Positions 8,883 through 18,218 of a stretch of 43,053 bases of DNA are shown here, piece after piece. Below the pieces are notes generated by a model. That model did no database searches. It was given only the letters and a program-made list of their open reading frames with translations, and was not told the origin of the DNA. This DNA is from DASQDT01 sp036380435 (GTDB taxonomy: Bacteria; Acidobacteriota; Blastocatellia; Pyrinomonadales; Pyrinomonadaceae): contig DASVES010000153.1 in NCBI GenBank assembly GCA_036380435.1, positions 1 through 43,053 of the forward strand. Reading direction: 5' to 3'. The stretch's first letter is position 1; every line of letters starts with the position of its first letter. The position numbers and the translations under genes were made by a program.

Positions 8883-9434
8883 ATGAAAACCAAACTCACA
8901 GTAATGCTTTTGACGCTCACCGGGCTAATGATACTCGCCGGCCAGATTGGCGGAGGAAGTTTGGCAGCCACGGTGGACGATCAAGTCAATCCCCACTACA
9001 AAGGCGGCTCAACCTTCAATCTGGTCAATGCCGGACCGAATGTCGCTCGGTGCGGGGCATTTCCAGAAAACATCGAGCTGAGTTTCACAGGCTCGGGAAT
9101 CGACACGGAAGGCGGCTACAACACCGCCGTTTTCTCTGCGTGTACCAACACCACAACCAATCTCGTCTTCGACCTGAAAGCGACCGATACGTATGTGCAG
9201 ACCGGCGATCAGGTCTTCATCGAAGGAGACCCCTTCGTGCTGGCGCCGAACCCCGCCATCTGCGCCGCCGCGAATGCTCACGGCGTACCTTTCCGTGTCG
9301 CCGGCGGCACCGGAAAGTACGCGGGGGCGACGGGCCACGGACGTTTCCACATCGCCAGCAACCTGACCCCGTGTAACGGGCAAACGCCGCCGTCGCAAGT
9401 TTGGTTTGAGGGAGTGATTAAGTGGCAGCAGTAA
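8883..9434 (+). CDS. Small secreted protein, function unknown
   Basis: Protein of about 183 residues. ATG at 8883 was chosen because AAAAGGAG (8865-8872) lies 10 nt upstream and a clean signal peptide follows: Lys-rich start, then VMLLTLTGLMILAG and a likely cut near GGGSLAA. The frame is open back to 8688, but that extension has no hydrophobic or family-like content. The mature part is rich in Thr, Asn and Gly, has four or five Cys that could form disulfides outside the cell, and contains GGTGKYAGATGHGRF, a turn pattern seen in secreted beta-barrel proteins. No family is recognised. It is divergent from the ECF sigma gene across 279 bp in which I see no other gene. Confidence 0.7.
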   Translation: MKTKLTVMLLTLTGLMILAGQIGGGSLAATVDDQVNPHYKGGSTFNLVNAGPNVARCGAFPENIELSFTGSGIDTEGGYNTAVFSACTNTTTNLVFDLKATDTYVQTGDQVFIEGDPFVLAPNPAICAAANAHGVPFRVAGGTGKYAGATGHGRFHIASNLTPCNGQTPPSQVWFEGVIKWQQ

Positions 9435-9485
9435 GCACGCCCGTTGTGTCCTCAAGTTTCCACGGCGCGCGCAAGGTCGAGGGTT

Positions 9486-9511
9486 GGAGGTGGCGCTCGG
9501 CCGCCACCTCC
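9486..9511 (+). terminator. GC-rich hairpin after the secreted-protein gene
   Basis: GGAGGTGGCG (9486-9495) and CGCCACCTCC (9502-9511) form a perfect 10-bp stem with a 6-nt loop, 51 bp past the stop codon. There is no T-run, so termination is plausible but not proven. The remaining bases up to 9671 hold nothing else I can support. Confidence 0.5.
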
Positions 9512-9671
9512 GCCTCACGTTCGCGCCCGCGCCCGCGCCGCCTCGGCCGCCGCCAACTCGTCCCCGGCCTCCATGCAGTCACTCAATGACAATATGCACG
9601 CCGGCGCTACTTCGGGCGAAACTCATGTCTTCCGTGACCGGGGCAGGCGAGGTTCGTCGCTTCTCTGACGT

Positions 9672-10892
9672 TCAGCGCCGGGCGGTGGGCGTGTTGAGGA
9701 AGACGGCGGCTCGCGTCTGAGGGCGGGCAGTTTGAGCGCGTCGCATCACTTCATCACTCGTCAGCGCTCTCATAAACTCGACGAGGTGGTTCATCTCTTC
9801 ATCCGTCAAATTAAGCGGGCGCATTCTTTGGTCAAGATGGGCATTCGGCTCGCCGCCCCGATTATAAAACCTGACCACGTCGAGGAGGGTCTTCTCCGAG
9901 GCGTTGTGCATGTAGGGCGCCGTCAATTCTATATCTCGCAAGGTGGGGGTTTTGAAAGCGCCGATGTCTTTCGCCTGCCCGGTGACGAGGTAGCGGCCGA
10001 GTTCGGAGACAGCCTGTGTGTGGGCCAGCGTGTTGGCCGCGCGGCGGCGTTCAGGTTTCGACGTTTGAAACTTTCGGGCAGCGAGGATCAGACGGTCGAA
10101 GTTTGTGTTCTTTGTCGCCACGCCGGTGTTGTGGAAGCCGGCGTCGGTGAAGAACGGCGCGGAAGAATTGAACGTGTGACACTCGCTGCATTTCGCCTTC
10201 CCTCTGAACAACTCCCATCCGCGCTTTTGCGCCGGCGTGAGGGCAGGCGAGTCGCCTTCGATAAATCTGTCGAAAGGTGAGTTGCCCGTGAGTTGCGTGC
10301 GCTCGAAGGCGGCGATGGCTTTCACGATTCTGTCGAGCGTAATCTCTTCCTCACCGAAGACTTGTCGGAAGCCCTGCCGGTATTCGGGAATCGCGCTCAA
10401 ACGCGCGATCAGCACGTCATAACCGGGCATCCCCATCTCCAGCGGATTGATGAGCGGCTGCTTCGCCTGCTCTTCGAGTGAAGGCGCGCGGCCATCCCAG
10501 AACAACTGCTCATTAAACATCGCGTTGAGGATGGTCGGGGCATTACGCGTGCCAACTTTGTCGCTGACGCCGACGGCGAGCGCTTTGTTGTCGGCGAAGG
10601 CCGTGGCCGGGTCATGGCAGGTCGCACAACTGACGGTTCCGTCCGCCGATAGACGCTTGTCGAAATAGAGACTCTCGCCGAGCGCGACCTTCTCCGCCGT
10701 CATCGGATTGTCGGCGGGGATGAGCTTCCGCCAGAGTTTAGGAGAGATGCCGCGCGGGATGGCGGGCTGATAAGCATGGACGCGGGTCGAGTTTGCGGCG
10801 CGGGTCGGGCCGCCGACGAGGAATGCGTAGAGACTCCCCGGAACGAAGAGGAAGAAGAAGGCCAGCTTGATTGTTTTAATCGAAAACCGCAT
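9672..10892 (-). CDS. Di-heme cytochrome c peroxidase (CcpA/MauG family)
   Basis: Exported di-heme protein of 406 residues that in this family reduces hydrogen peroxide or performs MauG-like oxidation. ATG at 10892 starts a basic region plus hydrophobic helix (IKLAFFFLFVPGSLYAFLVG), a signal peptide or anchor. The two heme sites are CATCH at about 89-93 and CSECH at about 235-239. Other family motifs are ALGESLYFDKRLS, GTRNAPTILN, FWDGRAPSLEEQA and FKTPTLRDIELTAPYMHN. The frame extends upstream to 11027, overlapping the neighbouring gene, but the added residues have no export signal. It follows the immunity gene by 58 bp on the same strand and may be co-transcribed without functional linkage. 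Confidence 0.92.
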   Translation of the reverse strand: MRFSIKTIKLAFFFLFVPGSLYAFLVGGPTRAANSTRVHAYQPAIPRGISPKLWRKLIPADNPMTAEKVALGESLYFDKRLSADGTVSCATCHDPATAFADNKALAVGVSDKVGTRNAPTILNAMFNEQLFWDGRAPSLEEQAKQPLINPLEMGMPGYDVLIARLSAIPEYRQGFRQVFGEEEITLDRIVKAIAAFERTQLTGNSPFDRFIEGDSPALTPAQKRGWELFRGKAKCSECHTFNSSAPFFTDAGFHNTGVATKNTNFDRLILAARKFQTSKPERRRAANTLAHTQAVSELGRYLVTGQAKDIGAFKTPTLRDIELTAPYMHNASEKTLLDVVRFYNRGGEPNAHLDQRMRPLNLTDEEMNHLVEFMRALTSDEVMRRAQTARPQTRAAVFLNTPTARR

Positions 10893-10950
10893 GGACTTAA
10901 TTCTTCGGTGCGGCAGTAACTTCAAGGTCACTGCCTCAGACAGTCCTCTA

Positions 10951-11577
10951 CTATCCCAGCGTTTGCCGGTCGAACCAGACGTCTTCGTGATGCGCGAGGT
11001 CGAAGCGAAAGCCGAACGGCAGCGCAATCAGACGGGCGAGATCGGGCCGTGCGGCGGTGAGGTGATACAGGTGCTCCCGCTTGAGGGAATCGGTATTGCC
11101 GTCGTACCTGTCGGTTGTTATCCACCACCCGGACATGTGCTCCGGCGACGGATAGCGGACGCCCTGCACTGTGTCGCCCTCGAACACGCCATCCGAGACG
11201 ACGACGAGTTGATCGGGTCTGGGCGGAGTAAAATCGCCCCCGAACTTGCGGCACACCTCATGTTGGTCGCGCCAGTAGGTGAGGGTGAGCTGAGCGCCGA
11301 TCACAAAAGCGGTCGCGCCGGCTTCGTGCTCCCACACCTCAAGTAAACCGTCGTCGGCCAGGCTGAATTTGGTTAACCAATACCCGTAGGCGAGAGTCTC
11401 ATCGGGGCGAAGGCGCGCGCCCCGTTCGATGTAGGCCGCCACGAATTTGAGGAACGCCTCGCACTCCCCGAGCAGCGCCGCGTCCCGGACGCGCACACGC
11501 AGTTCCGGCTGGTCGTCGTCGGCGAGGCCGCTCGTTCGCACGCTCAGTCCCTCCGCGATGAGAGCAAGGTTCTCCAT
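10951..11577 (-). CDS. Probable immunity protein to the Rhs toxin (Imm33/DUF2185-like C-terminus)
   Basis: Soluble protein of 208 residues without signal peptide or membrane span, as expected of a cytoplasmic antitoxin. The C-terminal part (YPSPEHMSGWWITTDRYDGN, then a His/Leu-rich stretch and LPFGFRFDLAHHEDVWF) resembles the Imm33/DUF2185 immunity pattern; I judge this from memory of the family. Its position is the stronger argument: it begins immediately after the toxin-encoding 3' end of the Rhs gene. ATG at 11577 leaves 5 bp between genes; TTG at 11586 would give a 4-bp TTGA overlap. Neither has a good Shine-Dalgarno site, so translational coupling is likely. Confidence 0.7.
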   Translation of the reverse strand: MENLALIAEGLSVRTSGLADDDQPELRVRVRDAALLGECEAFLKFVAAYIERGARLRPDETLAYGYWLTKFSLADDGLLEVWEHEAGATAFVIGAQLTLTYWRDQHEVCRKFGGDFTPPRPDQLVVVSDGVFEGDTVQGVRYPSPEHMSGWWITTDRYDGNTDSLKREHLYHLTAARPDLARLIALPFGFRFDLAHHEDVWFDRQTLG

Positions 11578-11582
11578 TCGTC

Positions 11583-14500
11583 TCAAGGTCGTGTCGCTTG
11601 CCGTACCTCACCTCCCTGCGTCCGACTACATGAGAGGCAATGCGGGTACAACTCCTGCGGGCCGCCGTTCGGATTAAGTTGATTGGGCGGCTGGTGATCA
11701 GGGATGTGGTTGCCGCTCTTGGTGCCGGGGTCTTTGCTCCCGCAGGTGTGGCAACCCGTCTCCTGACCAATCCGGTTTATATCAGAGCGCTCCTGCGGCG
11801 TGAAGTCGCGCTGCGGCCCGCGCGCCGGGATGGATTCTCCGGCGTGTGGGCCGGGCTGAAGAGTCTTGCAGGAATTATGGACGAGGACTCCGAGGGCGGA
11901 GACGAAGTAAGTGTGTGTGTTCTCGACCTCGAAGTTGTAGACGGTCGCGCTCTCCGCGCGCCGCTCCACCTTGAGCACGCGCACCCAACCGCCCGCGGGG
12001 CGGCGCACGTGGTCGCCGACGCGCAACATGGCCGCACCGACCCACTCGCCCTCATCGTCTTCGTCAGCATCACCGTCGCCGAGACAGTCGCGGGCGCGAT
12101 GAACGTAGAACGGGTGCTCGTCCGTCGTGCCGAGCGGCGCGTTCTCCGCGCCCTCGACCGTGACTAAGATCAACGCCTCCGCACGCCGCACGAACGTCTG
12201 CGCCACTTTTTGATACTCTGCCTGCCGGCTCTCTTCATTCCAGGAGAGCACGCGGTCGCCCGCTTTGATTTCCTCAATCGGGCGGGCGCCGTCCGCGGTA
12301 TGCACGAGCGTCCCTGCCACGAAGCAATTGGGGGCTTGGCGGGCGGCGTCAATCACGTCGTCGCCGTGCTGGAGCGCGCGACGGCCAGCCCCGAGGCCGG
12401 TGAGGAAAGGCACTGCCGCCCCGACCACGTCGAGGCCGAGATTGCCCATGTTGTCCCAGAAATTCTTGCGCCCGCCCGTCGCCAGTTTGTAGAGGTCGTA
12501 GGCGATAAAACCGATGTCGAGGAGCGTGTCGAGGATGAGGCCGCTGGGGTCGGCGTAGTTGGTCGGCGAGTTGCCGACGTAGGCGTAGAGGTTGGCGTCG
12601 CCGCCGGCGAAGCCTATCGGGTCGCCGGAGATGAAGCGTTGCTGTTGCGGCGAGTAGTAGCGCGCGCGGTAGTAATAGAGTCCCGCGCCGTCGTCTTCGC
12701 GGCCGGTGAATTTGTTCGGATTGTCGTTGGCGCCGCCGGTCTGCGTGACCGCGCCGAAGGGGTCATAGGTGTAGCGGGTTTGCTCCGCGCCCGTCGCGTC
12801 GAGCAGGGCCAGCGTCGTGCCCATGCCGTCGCCGATGAGCGTCTGCGTGCCCGCGCTCGTCGTGCGGGTGAACACTTCGTCGAGACTGCCGACCAGCATG
12901 TTGGCCGACGGCGCGGCGCCGACCTTCTCCTGCACGGTGTTAATCCCGTCGTAGAGGTATGAGGTCGCCTGAGCGCCGACGGTCTTGCTGACGCGCCTGC
13001 CGAAAGAGTCGTAGACGAAGCTGGCCGTCGTCGCGCCACTGATGCTGACGAGTTTGTTGCGCGCATCCCACGTGTAGGTATTCGCGCCGTCGTTCGTCAG
13101 GTTGCCGTTGGCGTCATAAGTCAGGTTGGTGGCGCCGCGTTGGGTCACCTGATTGGCCGCGTTGTAAGTGGCCGAGGTGAGCGGCTGGGGCAGCCCCGTG
13201 CGCGAATAACTGCCGCCGACCTTGGTGCGCCGGCCCGCCGCGTCGTATTCGTAGGCCAGGTCTCCGAGGAGTTCCGCGCCCTTCTTGTACTTGAGGCTGG
13301 TTAACTGTGAGACCTGATTGTAGCCGTATTCGACCGAGACGCCGTTCGGGAGCGTGAGGGTGGTGCGGCGCCCCGCGGCGTCGTAAGCGAGGCCGACGCT
13401 GCTCGCGCCCTGCGTGATGCCGGTCACTCGATTGGAATCGTCGTAGGCGTAGCCCACGGCCGTCTGCCCCGCGACGGTCATGCCGGTGCGCCGGCCCGCC
13501 ACGTCGTAGACGTTCGTGATGGCGCCTTGCGGATTCACCTCGGAGAGAATGCGGTCGAGGCCGTCGTAGGTAAAGTTGATCGTGCCGGCCTTCGTATCAA
13601 CCACCTTCGTCAGGCGACTGCCCGCGTCGTAGGTGTTGGTGATGGTGCTCTCGTAGGTGGTCGCTTGCTGGCTGGTGACCGTGCCATAGCCGATGAAGAC
13701 AATCCGGTCGATCCCGTCGTAGGTGTAGGTCGTCACCTTCCCGCGGCGATCCGTGTGCTTCGTCAGCTTCCCGGCGGCGTCGTACTGGTAGGTCTGTGTT
13801 TTCAACAACGGGTCTTTGCGGCTGGTCAGCCGATCCATGTTGTTGTAGACGAAGGTCGTCGTGTTGTTGCGCCCGTCCTTCACGGTCAGGACGTTGCCGT
13901 TCGCGTCGTAAGTGTAGGAGGTCGTCGCGCCGAGCGGGTCGGTGGATTTGACTAGCTGGTTCAACGCGTCGAAGTCGTAGCGTGTGACCTGCCCGAGCGG
14001 GGCGGTGACGCTGAGGAGGCGTCCGGCGTCGTCTAAGAAGCGCCGGAAGGTGCGCCCCGACTGATCGGTGACGCTGGAGAGCAGGCCGCCCTCATACTCG
14101 AACTGCACCGTGTTCTGCAACGGGTCGGTGAGCGTGATGGGTTGGCCCGCCGTGTTGTAAGTCATCGACGTGCGCTGGGTGAGCGGGTTGACGATGCCGG
14201 TCAGATTGCCCTGCGCGTCATACTCGAAGCTCGACGTGTGGTTGAGCGCGTCCGTCGCGCTCGCCATCTGGTTGAACCTCGGATCGTAGGTGAAGCGCAG
14301 GGTGGCGGCCTGGGCCGTGCCGGCGAGGCGCGTGACCTCGGTGGCGTTGCCGAGGGTGTCGTAGACGTAGGTGGTCTTGCGGTTGAGCGTGTCGGTCGTG
14401 CTCAACGGCAGATTGGTGCCGGCTTGCCGTTCGTATGTGACGCTCTGTTGCTCGGGCTTGCCGAGGGCCGTGATGTCGGTCAGCGTGTGACCGTCGGCGT

Positions 14501-17369
14501 TGAAGGTCGTGCGACGGATTTCGCCGCGCGGGTTGGTGACATTGGTCTGCGTGACCCGACCGTTCGCGTCGAGCGTGTAGGCGAACAGGTACGTGGTGGA
14601 GTCGGCCTGCGTCTGCTTGATGACCCGGCCGTTGGCGTCGTACTGATTGGTGAGGAAGACGATGGCGCGCGCGTCCTTGATCGTCAACATCCGGTTGGAG
14701 GTGTCGTAAGTGTACTCCGTCACCCCCGCTTTGGGGTCAGTCACCTTCCAGAGGCGACCGCTCGCGTCGTAGGTGTAGTTGACGGTGCGGCCGATGTTGT
14801 CTTTGGCCTGCGTGATGCGGTTGCTGGCGTCGTAGGTGAACTCGATCCAGCGCCCGTTGGAGGAAGTGAGTTTGGTGACGCGCCCGGTCGGGGAGCCGAA
14901 GCCGTTGGTGCTGGCGCGCGAGATGATGATCTTGTTGCCGTGGCGGTCTTTGATGGTGTTGAGCGGGGCCTCGTCGCCGAAGACGTAGGTGAGGCCGTTC
15001 TTGAGCTTTAAGTCCCACCCGTTGCCGTTCCACTTCAGGCGCGACCGGTAGAAGGGAGACGAGGTGGTCGTGTGCTCGAACTCGGCGTCGGTGAAGCCCG
15101 AACCCGGCGAGATGCGGACGAAGTGGACGCGCCCGCCGTTGGGCAAAATCAGGTCGGCCTCGACGTACTCCTGCGCCGAGTAGAGATACAACTCGTAAGG
15201 GTGCGAGGTGCCAATCCCGAAGGGGCGGGAGTTGGGGTCTAGCGGGCGATAGGTGCGGTTGAGTTTGAGGGGCATCGTGTCCGGCAGAATGAGATCTGTC
15301 TTGTCGTACACGAAGAGCCCTGTGGCGAGGTCAACCGGGTCGCCGTCCGTGCCGTCCGAACCCGGATTCGGGCCAGAACCCGGCGGCGGCGGCATGCCGT
15401 TGCGGTTGATCATGAAGCCCGTGAACTCGTAGATGACGACGCCGGGGTCGGGCATCACTTGCCGGCCGTCGCTCGTCACGGTTCCGTGCCCGTAGATGTA
15501 CCAGCCCTTGTCTTCGGGGTCGTAGTTCCAGAAGTTCATCCGCGTGCCGGGGCGGTCGTTGCCGTAGTTGGGATAGACGACCTGTGCGCGCGGCGGAATC
15601 ACCCGCGACGCGCCCGGCTGGACGGTGAAGAAGACCGGGACGTTGACGCCGCCGGGGAGCGGGAACGGCGTGCGGTCAACCGGAATCGGCGTGATGGTCA
15701 ACTGCGACACCGGCTGCCCGTCAATGTCGCGCACGACCGCCCCCTGCGGCACGCGCACTTCGAGACCGGGGATGTAGGGCGACGTGACGGCGACTTCGCG
15801 GGAGGTCGGGACTGGCAGCGTGGTGACGTGCTCCGTATCAAGGCGCGGCATCCAGCTCGTGAACGGCAGCACGTTCGTTTTGCCCGCCTCCACGTCCACC
15901 CCGATCTTGAACACGCCATAAACCTTCTGCGGCTTGCTGGCGGTCGCCCCGTCGAGGCGCATCACGTGATGACCGGCGGGGAGGTCGGTCAGGAGGAAGC
16001 GTCCCGTGTTGTCGGTGCGCGCCGAGCGCGCGCCGATTTGGAGCGTGACGTTCGCGAGCGGGTGGCCGTTTAAGAGCAAGACCTGACCGGCTAACGCCGT
16101 GACGCCGGGCGCGGCTTCGAGGGGCGGCATCTTCTGCCATGGCGACTCGGGGCGGTGGCTGCGCCAATCGCCGCGCATGTTTCGGGTGTCGGGTATCCAG
16201 TCCTCACCATCGGCGAGCCGAGCGTCGGACGACGCGCCGCGCTCCGTCGTGAAGCTCAACATGGTGTAGGTCAGCGCGCGGTTGTTCTGGTCGAGCGCGT
16301 CGGCCAGCGTGATGGTGTAGGTCGTCTCTTCGAGCAGCTTCTCCCGCGGGACGATGAAGGCCAACATGCCGCCTTCCGCCGGCGTTATCTTCGCCTCGAC
16401 TGTGCCCTGCGGCCCCTTGAGTGCGGCGGTCTGAGCGTTGACGGTCGTGACGCTCAAGGGTTTCGAGAAACGCAACGCGATCTGCGTCTCCACCGGCACG
16501 TCAGTCGTCCCGTCCTCCGGCAGCGACGCGCGGAGGTAAGGCGCGTTTTCATCTTCAAATCTGTTGAAGCCGCTAATCCACGTTAGCTGCTCGGACTTGG
16601 GTTCATAGAGCACGCCGTCGTCGAGGTTTGCGCCGTCACGACCCACGCCGCCCCACAGCAACACGGCGCCGTCGGGCTGAAGCGTTGCGCTGTGCCTGCG
16701 GCGCAGGCTTTGCAGTTGGCCGGGGACGGGCTTGACGGTTTTCGTCAGCGGCTCCCACAACTCCACGCGCGCCTGCATCTCACCCTTCGCCGACGTGCCG
16801 CCCGCGATCAGGACTTGACCATTGGTGAGCAAGGTGGCGGTGTGATGCGCGCGCGCCGTCAGACCCTTGAGGGGCAGAAGCTCGAACTGTCCGGTGTCGG
16901 GATGGAAGAGTTCGGCGCTGTCGATCACCTCTTCGCCTGCGCCCACGCCGCCGAAGATCAACACCGTCCCGTCCGGGAGCAGTGTCGCCGAGTGCGACGC
17001 ACGCGCCTGCTGCAAGCCATTACCGAGCGGCAGCACGGAGCCGTCCCGAGCATCCTTCACCTGCGCGTCGCGCGAGGGGCCGTCGGCCCCCTCCCCGCCG
17101 AGCAACAGCCATCTCCCGTCAGGCATCAGCGTCGCGCTCTGACCGGGCTGAAGCGTCTCGGTCTGTGGCGCGGGGACTCTGAGAAACCTGATGATGCTGG
17201 CGTTGGCGGCATTGGCGCTGGCACGCTTCAAGCCGGCGGGCGGTGTTTGGGCGACAGCTTTCTGCGCGCCGGCGCCGGACGCTTGTAAGGGCAGGAGGCA
17301 AGGCCCCACTACCATGTACAGACTCAGTCCGACGCTCAAGACGACTCTCAAAGAAATGCTCTTTTTCAT
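11583..17369 (-). CDS. Secreted kelch/Rhs polymorphic toxin with Hint domain and HNH-like nuclease tip
   Basis: Protein of about 1928 residues. ATG at 17369 has GGAG 8 nt upstream and a signal peptide (SLRVVLSVGLSLYMVVG). Domains in order: four to five kelch/galactose-oxidase-like repeats (HSATLLPDGTVLIFGG type), a Big_5 Ig-like domain (EDGTTDVPVETQIALRFS), a carboxypeptidase-regulatory-like fold, dozens of YD/Rhs repeats (YTYDAxGRL), and the Rhs core (YDPFGAVTQTGG to ISGDPIGFAGGDANLYAYVGNSP). Then comes a Hint domain (about 1681-1832, starting NCFVAGTLVHTADG and ending VLVHN), which in relatives releases the tip by autoproteolysis. The last 96 residues have Cys pairs 1873/1876 and 1911/1914 around H1888-x2-D1891-H1892 (NHIPDHQPP), a treble-clef/HNH-like nuclease arrangement. 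The immunity gene follows directly. Confidence 0.9.
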   Translation of the reverse strand: MKKSISLRVVLSVGLSLYMVVGPCLLPLQASGAGAQKAVAQTPPAGLKRASANAANASIIRFLRVPAPQTETLQPGQSATLMPDGRWLLLGGEGADGPSRDAQVKDARDGSVLPLGNGLQQARASHSATLLPDGTVLIFGGVGAGEEVIDSAELFHPDTGQFELLPLKGLTARAHHTATLLTNGQVLIAGGTSAKGEMQARVELWEPLTKTVKPVPGQLQSLRRRHSATLQPDGAVLLWGGVGRDGANLDDGVLYEPKSEQLTWISGFNRFEDENAPYLRASLPEDGTTDVPVETQIALRFSKPLSVTTVNAQTAALKGPQGTVEAKITPAEGGMLAFIVPREKLLEETTYTITLADALDQNNRALTYTMLSFTTERGASSDARLADGEDWIPDTRNMRGDWRSHRPESPWQKMPPLEAAPGVTALAGQVLLLNGHPLANVTLQIGARSARTDNTGRFLLTDLPAGHHVMRLDGATASKPQKVYGVFKIGVDVEAGKTNVLPFTSWMPRLDTEHVTTLPVPTSREVAVTSPYIPGLEVRVPQGAVVRDIDGQPVSQLTITPIPVDRTPFPLPGGVNVPVFFTVQPGASRVIPPRAQVVYPNYGNDRPGTRMNFWNYDPEDKGWYIYGHGTVTSDGRQVMPDPGVVIYEFTGFMINRNGMPPPPGSGPNPGSDGTDGDPVDLATGLFVYDKTDLILPDTMPLKLNRTYRPLDPNSRPFGIGTSHPYELYLYSAQEYVEADLILPNGGRVHFVRISPGSGFTDAEFEHTTTSSPFYRSRLKWNGNGWDLKLKNGLTYVFGDEAPLNTIKDRHGNKIIISRASTNGFGSPTGRVTKLTSSNGRWIEFTYDASNRITQAKDNIGRTVNYTYDASGRLWKVTDPKAGVTEYTYDTSNRMLTIKDARAIVFLTNQYDANGRVIKQTQADSTTYLFAYTLDANGRVTQTNVTNPRGEIRRTTFNADGHTLTDITALGKPEQQSVTYERQAGTNLPLSTTDTLNRKTTYVYDTLGNATEVTRLAGTAQAATLRFTYDPRFNQMASATDALNHTSSFEYDAQGNLTGIVNPLTQRTSMTYNTAGQPITLTDPLQNTVQFEYEGGLLSSVTDQSGRTFRRFLDDAGRLLSVTAPLGQVTRYDFDALNQLVKSTDPLGATTSYTYDANGNVLTVKDGRNNTTTFVYNNMDRLTSRKDPLLKTQTYQYDAAGKLTKHTDRRGKVTTYTYDGIDRIVFIGYGTVTSQQATTYESTITNTYDAGSRLTKVVDTKAGTINFTYDGLDRILSEVNPQGAITNVYDVAGRRTGMTVAGQTAVGYAYDDSNRVTGITQGASSVGLAYDAAGRRTTLTLPNGVSVEYGYNQVSQLTSLKYKKGAELLGDLAYEYDAAGRRTKVGGSYSRTGLPQPLTSATYNAANQVTQRGATNLTYDANGNLTNDGANTYTWDARNKLVSISGATTASFVYDSFGRRVSKTVGAQATSYLYDGINTVQEKVGAAPSANMLVGSLDEVFTRTTSAGTQTLIGDGMGTTLALLDATGAEQTRYTYDPFGAVTQTGGANDNPNKFTGREDDGAGLYYYRARYYSPQQQRFISGDPIGFAGGDANLYAYVGNSPTNYADPSGLILDTLLDIGFIAYDLYKLATGGRKNFWDNMGNLGLDVVGAAVPFLTGLGAGRRALQHGDDVIDAARQAPNCFVAGTLVHTADGARPIEEIKAGDRVLSWNEESRQAEYQKVAQTFVRRAEALILVTVEGAENAPLGTTDEHPFYVHRARDCLGDGDADEDDEGEWVGAAMLRVGDHVRRPAGGWVRVLKVERRAESATVYNFEVENTHTYFVSALGVLVHNSCKTLQPGPHAGESIPARGPQRDFTPQERSDINRIGQETGCHTCGSKDPGTKSGNHIPDHQPPNQLNPNGGPQELYPHCLSCSRTQGGEVRQATRP

Positions 17370-17564
17370 CCCAGCTCTCCGAGTCATAAACCTAATCCCC
17401 GAAAGTGATCTCTGAATTTTCATTCGCTTGAAGCTCGTGAGCGCGTGACTCCGGCTCACCGTGAGAAACTCGAACTCGATCTCGAAGTCGGCGCCTCAAG
17501 ACGCGCGCGCGTGCGCGTCCCGGCGAGAGCCGTGCGCCGGCAGGGGTTTGAAGACCGCGGCCGC

Positions 17565-18107
17565 CTAGTTGCCTTCCGGCATGAGCACCGTGTCGATGGC
17601 ATGAATGACGCCGTTCGAGGTGTTGATGTCAGCCTGCGTGATTTTCGCCTTGCCGACTTTCAGGCCGTTGCTCGTGTCGAATTGAAGCGAGTTGCGCTTG
17701 AGCGTTTTGGCGTCTTTCAACTTGTTCAGCTCGGAGGCCGTCGCCTTGACCGGGAAGATGTGTGCGGTGAGCAAGTCTTTCAACTTCTCTTTATTCTCCG
17801 GCCGGAGCAATTCCTCAAGCGTGTTCGCGCTCAGTTTGGCGAAGGCTTCGTCCGTCGGCGCGAAGACCGTGAACGGCCCCCCGCCTTTGAGCGTGTCCAC
17901 CAACCCGGCGGCTTTGACGGCCTCGATAAAGGTCTTGAAGTTCCCCGCGTTTTGCGCCGTGAAGTAGATGTTCTGCGGCGGCGGCGCCTGTGCCCCCTGC
18001 TGCGTCGCCGCCGTCGCGCCCGCCCCGCCGCTCGCGGCGACCGACAGTAAAAGCGCCGCCAACATCAACGCCGCCGGGCGCGCATTAATCAAACTCTTTC
18101 TCAACAT
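17565..18107 (-). CDS. Secreted fasciclin (FAS1) domain protein
   Basis: FAS1 adhesion-type protein of about 180 residues. ATG at 18107 has AAGGAG 9 nt upstream (AAGGAGATTTTAGTG-ATG) and a signal peptide (ARPAALMLAALLLSVAASGG). The single FAS1 domain shows box H1, GPFTVFAPTDEAFAKL, and box H2, NGVIHAIDTVLMP, near the C-terminus. It stands alone between the giant repeat protein (111 bp upstream) and the Rhs toxin (195 bp downstream), all on the minus strand; all three are exported. Joint transcription is possible, and a role in adhesion or matrix is a family-level expectation. Confidence 0.9.
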   Translation of the reverse strand: MLRKSLINARPAALMLAALLLSVAASGGAGATAATQQGAQAPPPQNIYFTAQNAGNFKTFIEAVKAAGLVDTLKGGGPFTVFAPTDEAFAKLSANTLEELLRPENKEKLKDLLTAHIFPVKATASELNKLKDAKTLKRNSLQFDTSNGLKVGKAKITQADINTSNGVIHAIDTVLMPEGN

Positions 18108-18218
18108 CACTAAAATCTCCTTTTCTCTTCTGCTTCTCTGCCGAGAAGCAATGATTGCCTCTTCTGAAGTGTCGTCGCCGTCCCGCCGCAGGGACAACTC
18201 AGGACGCATGGGTTCGGC

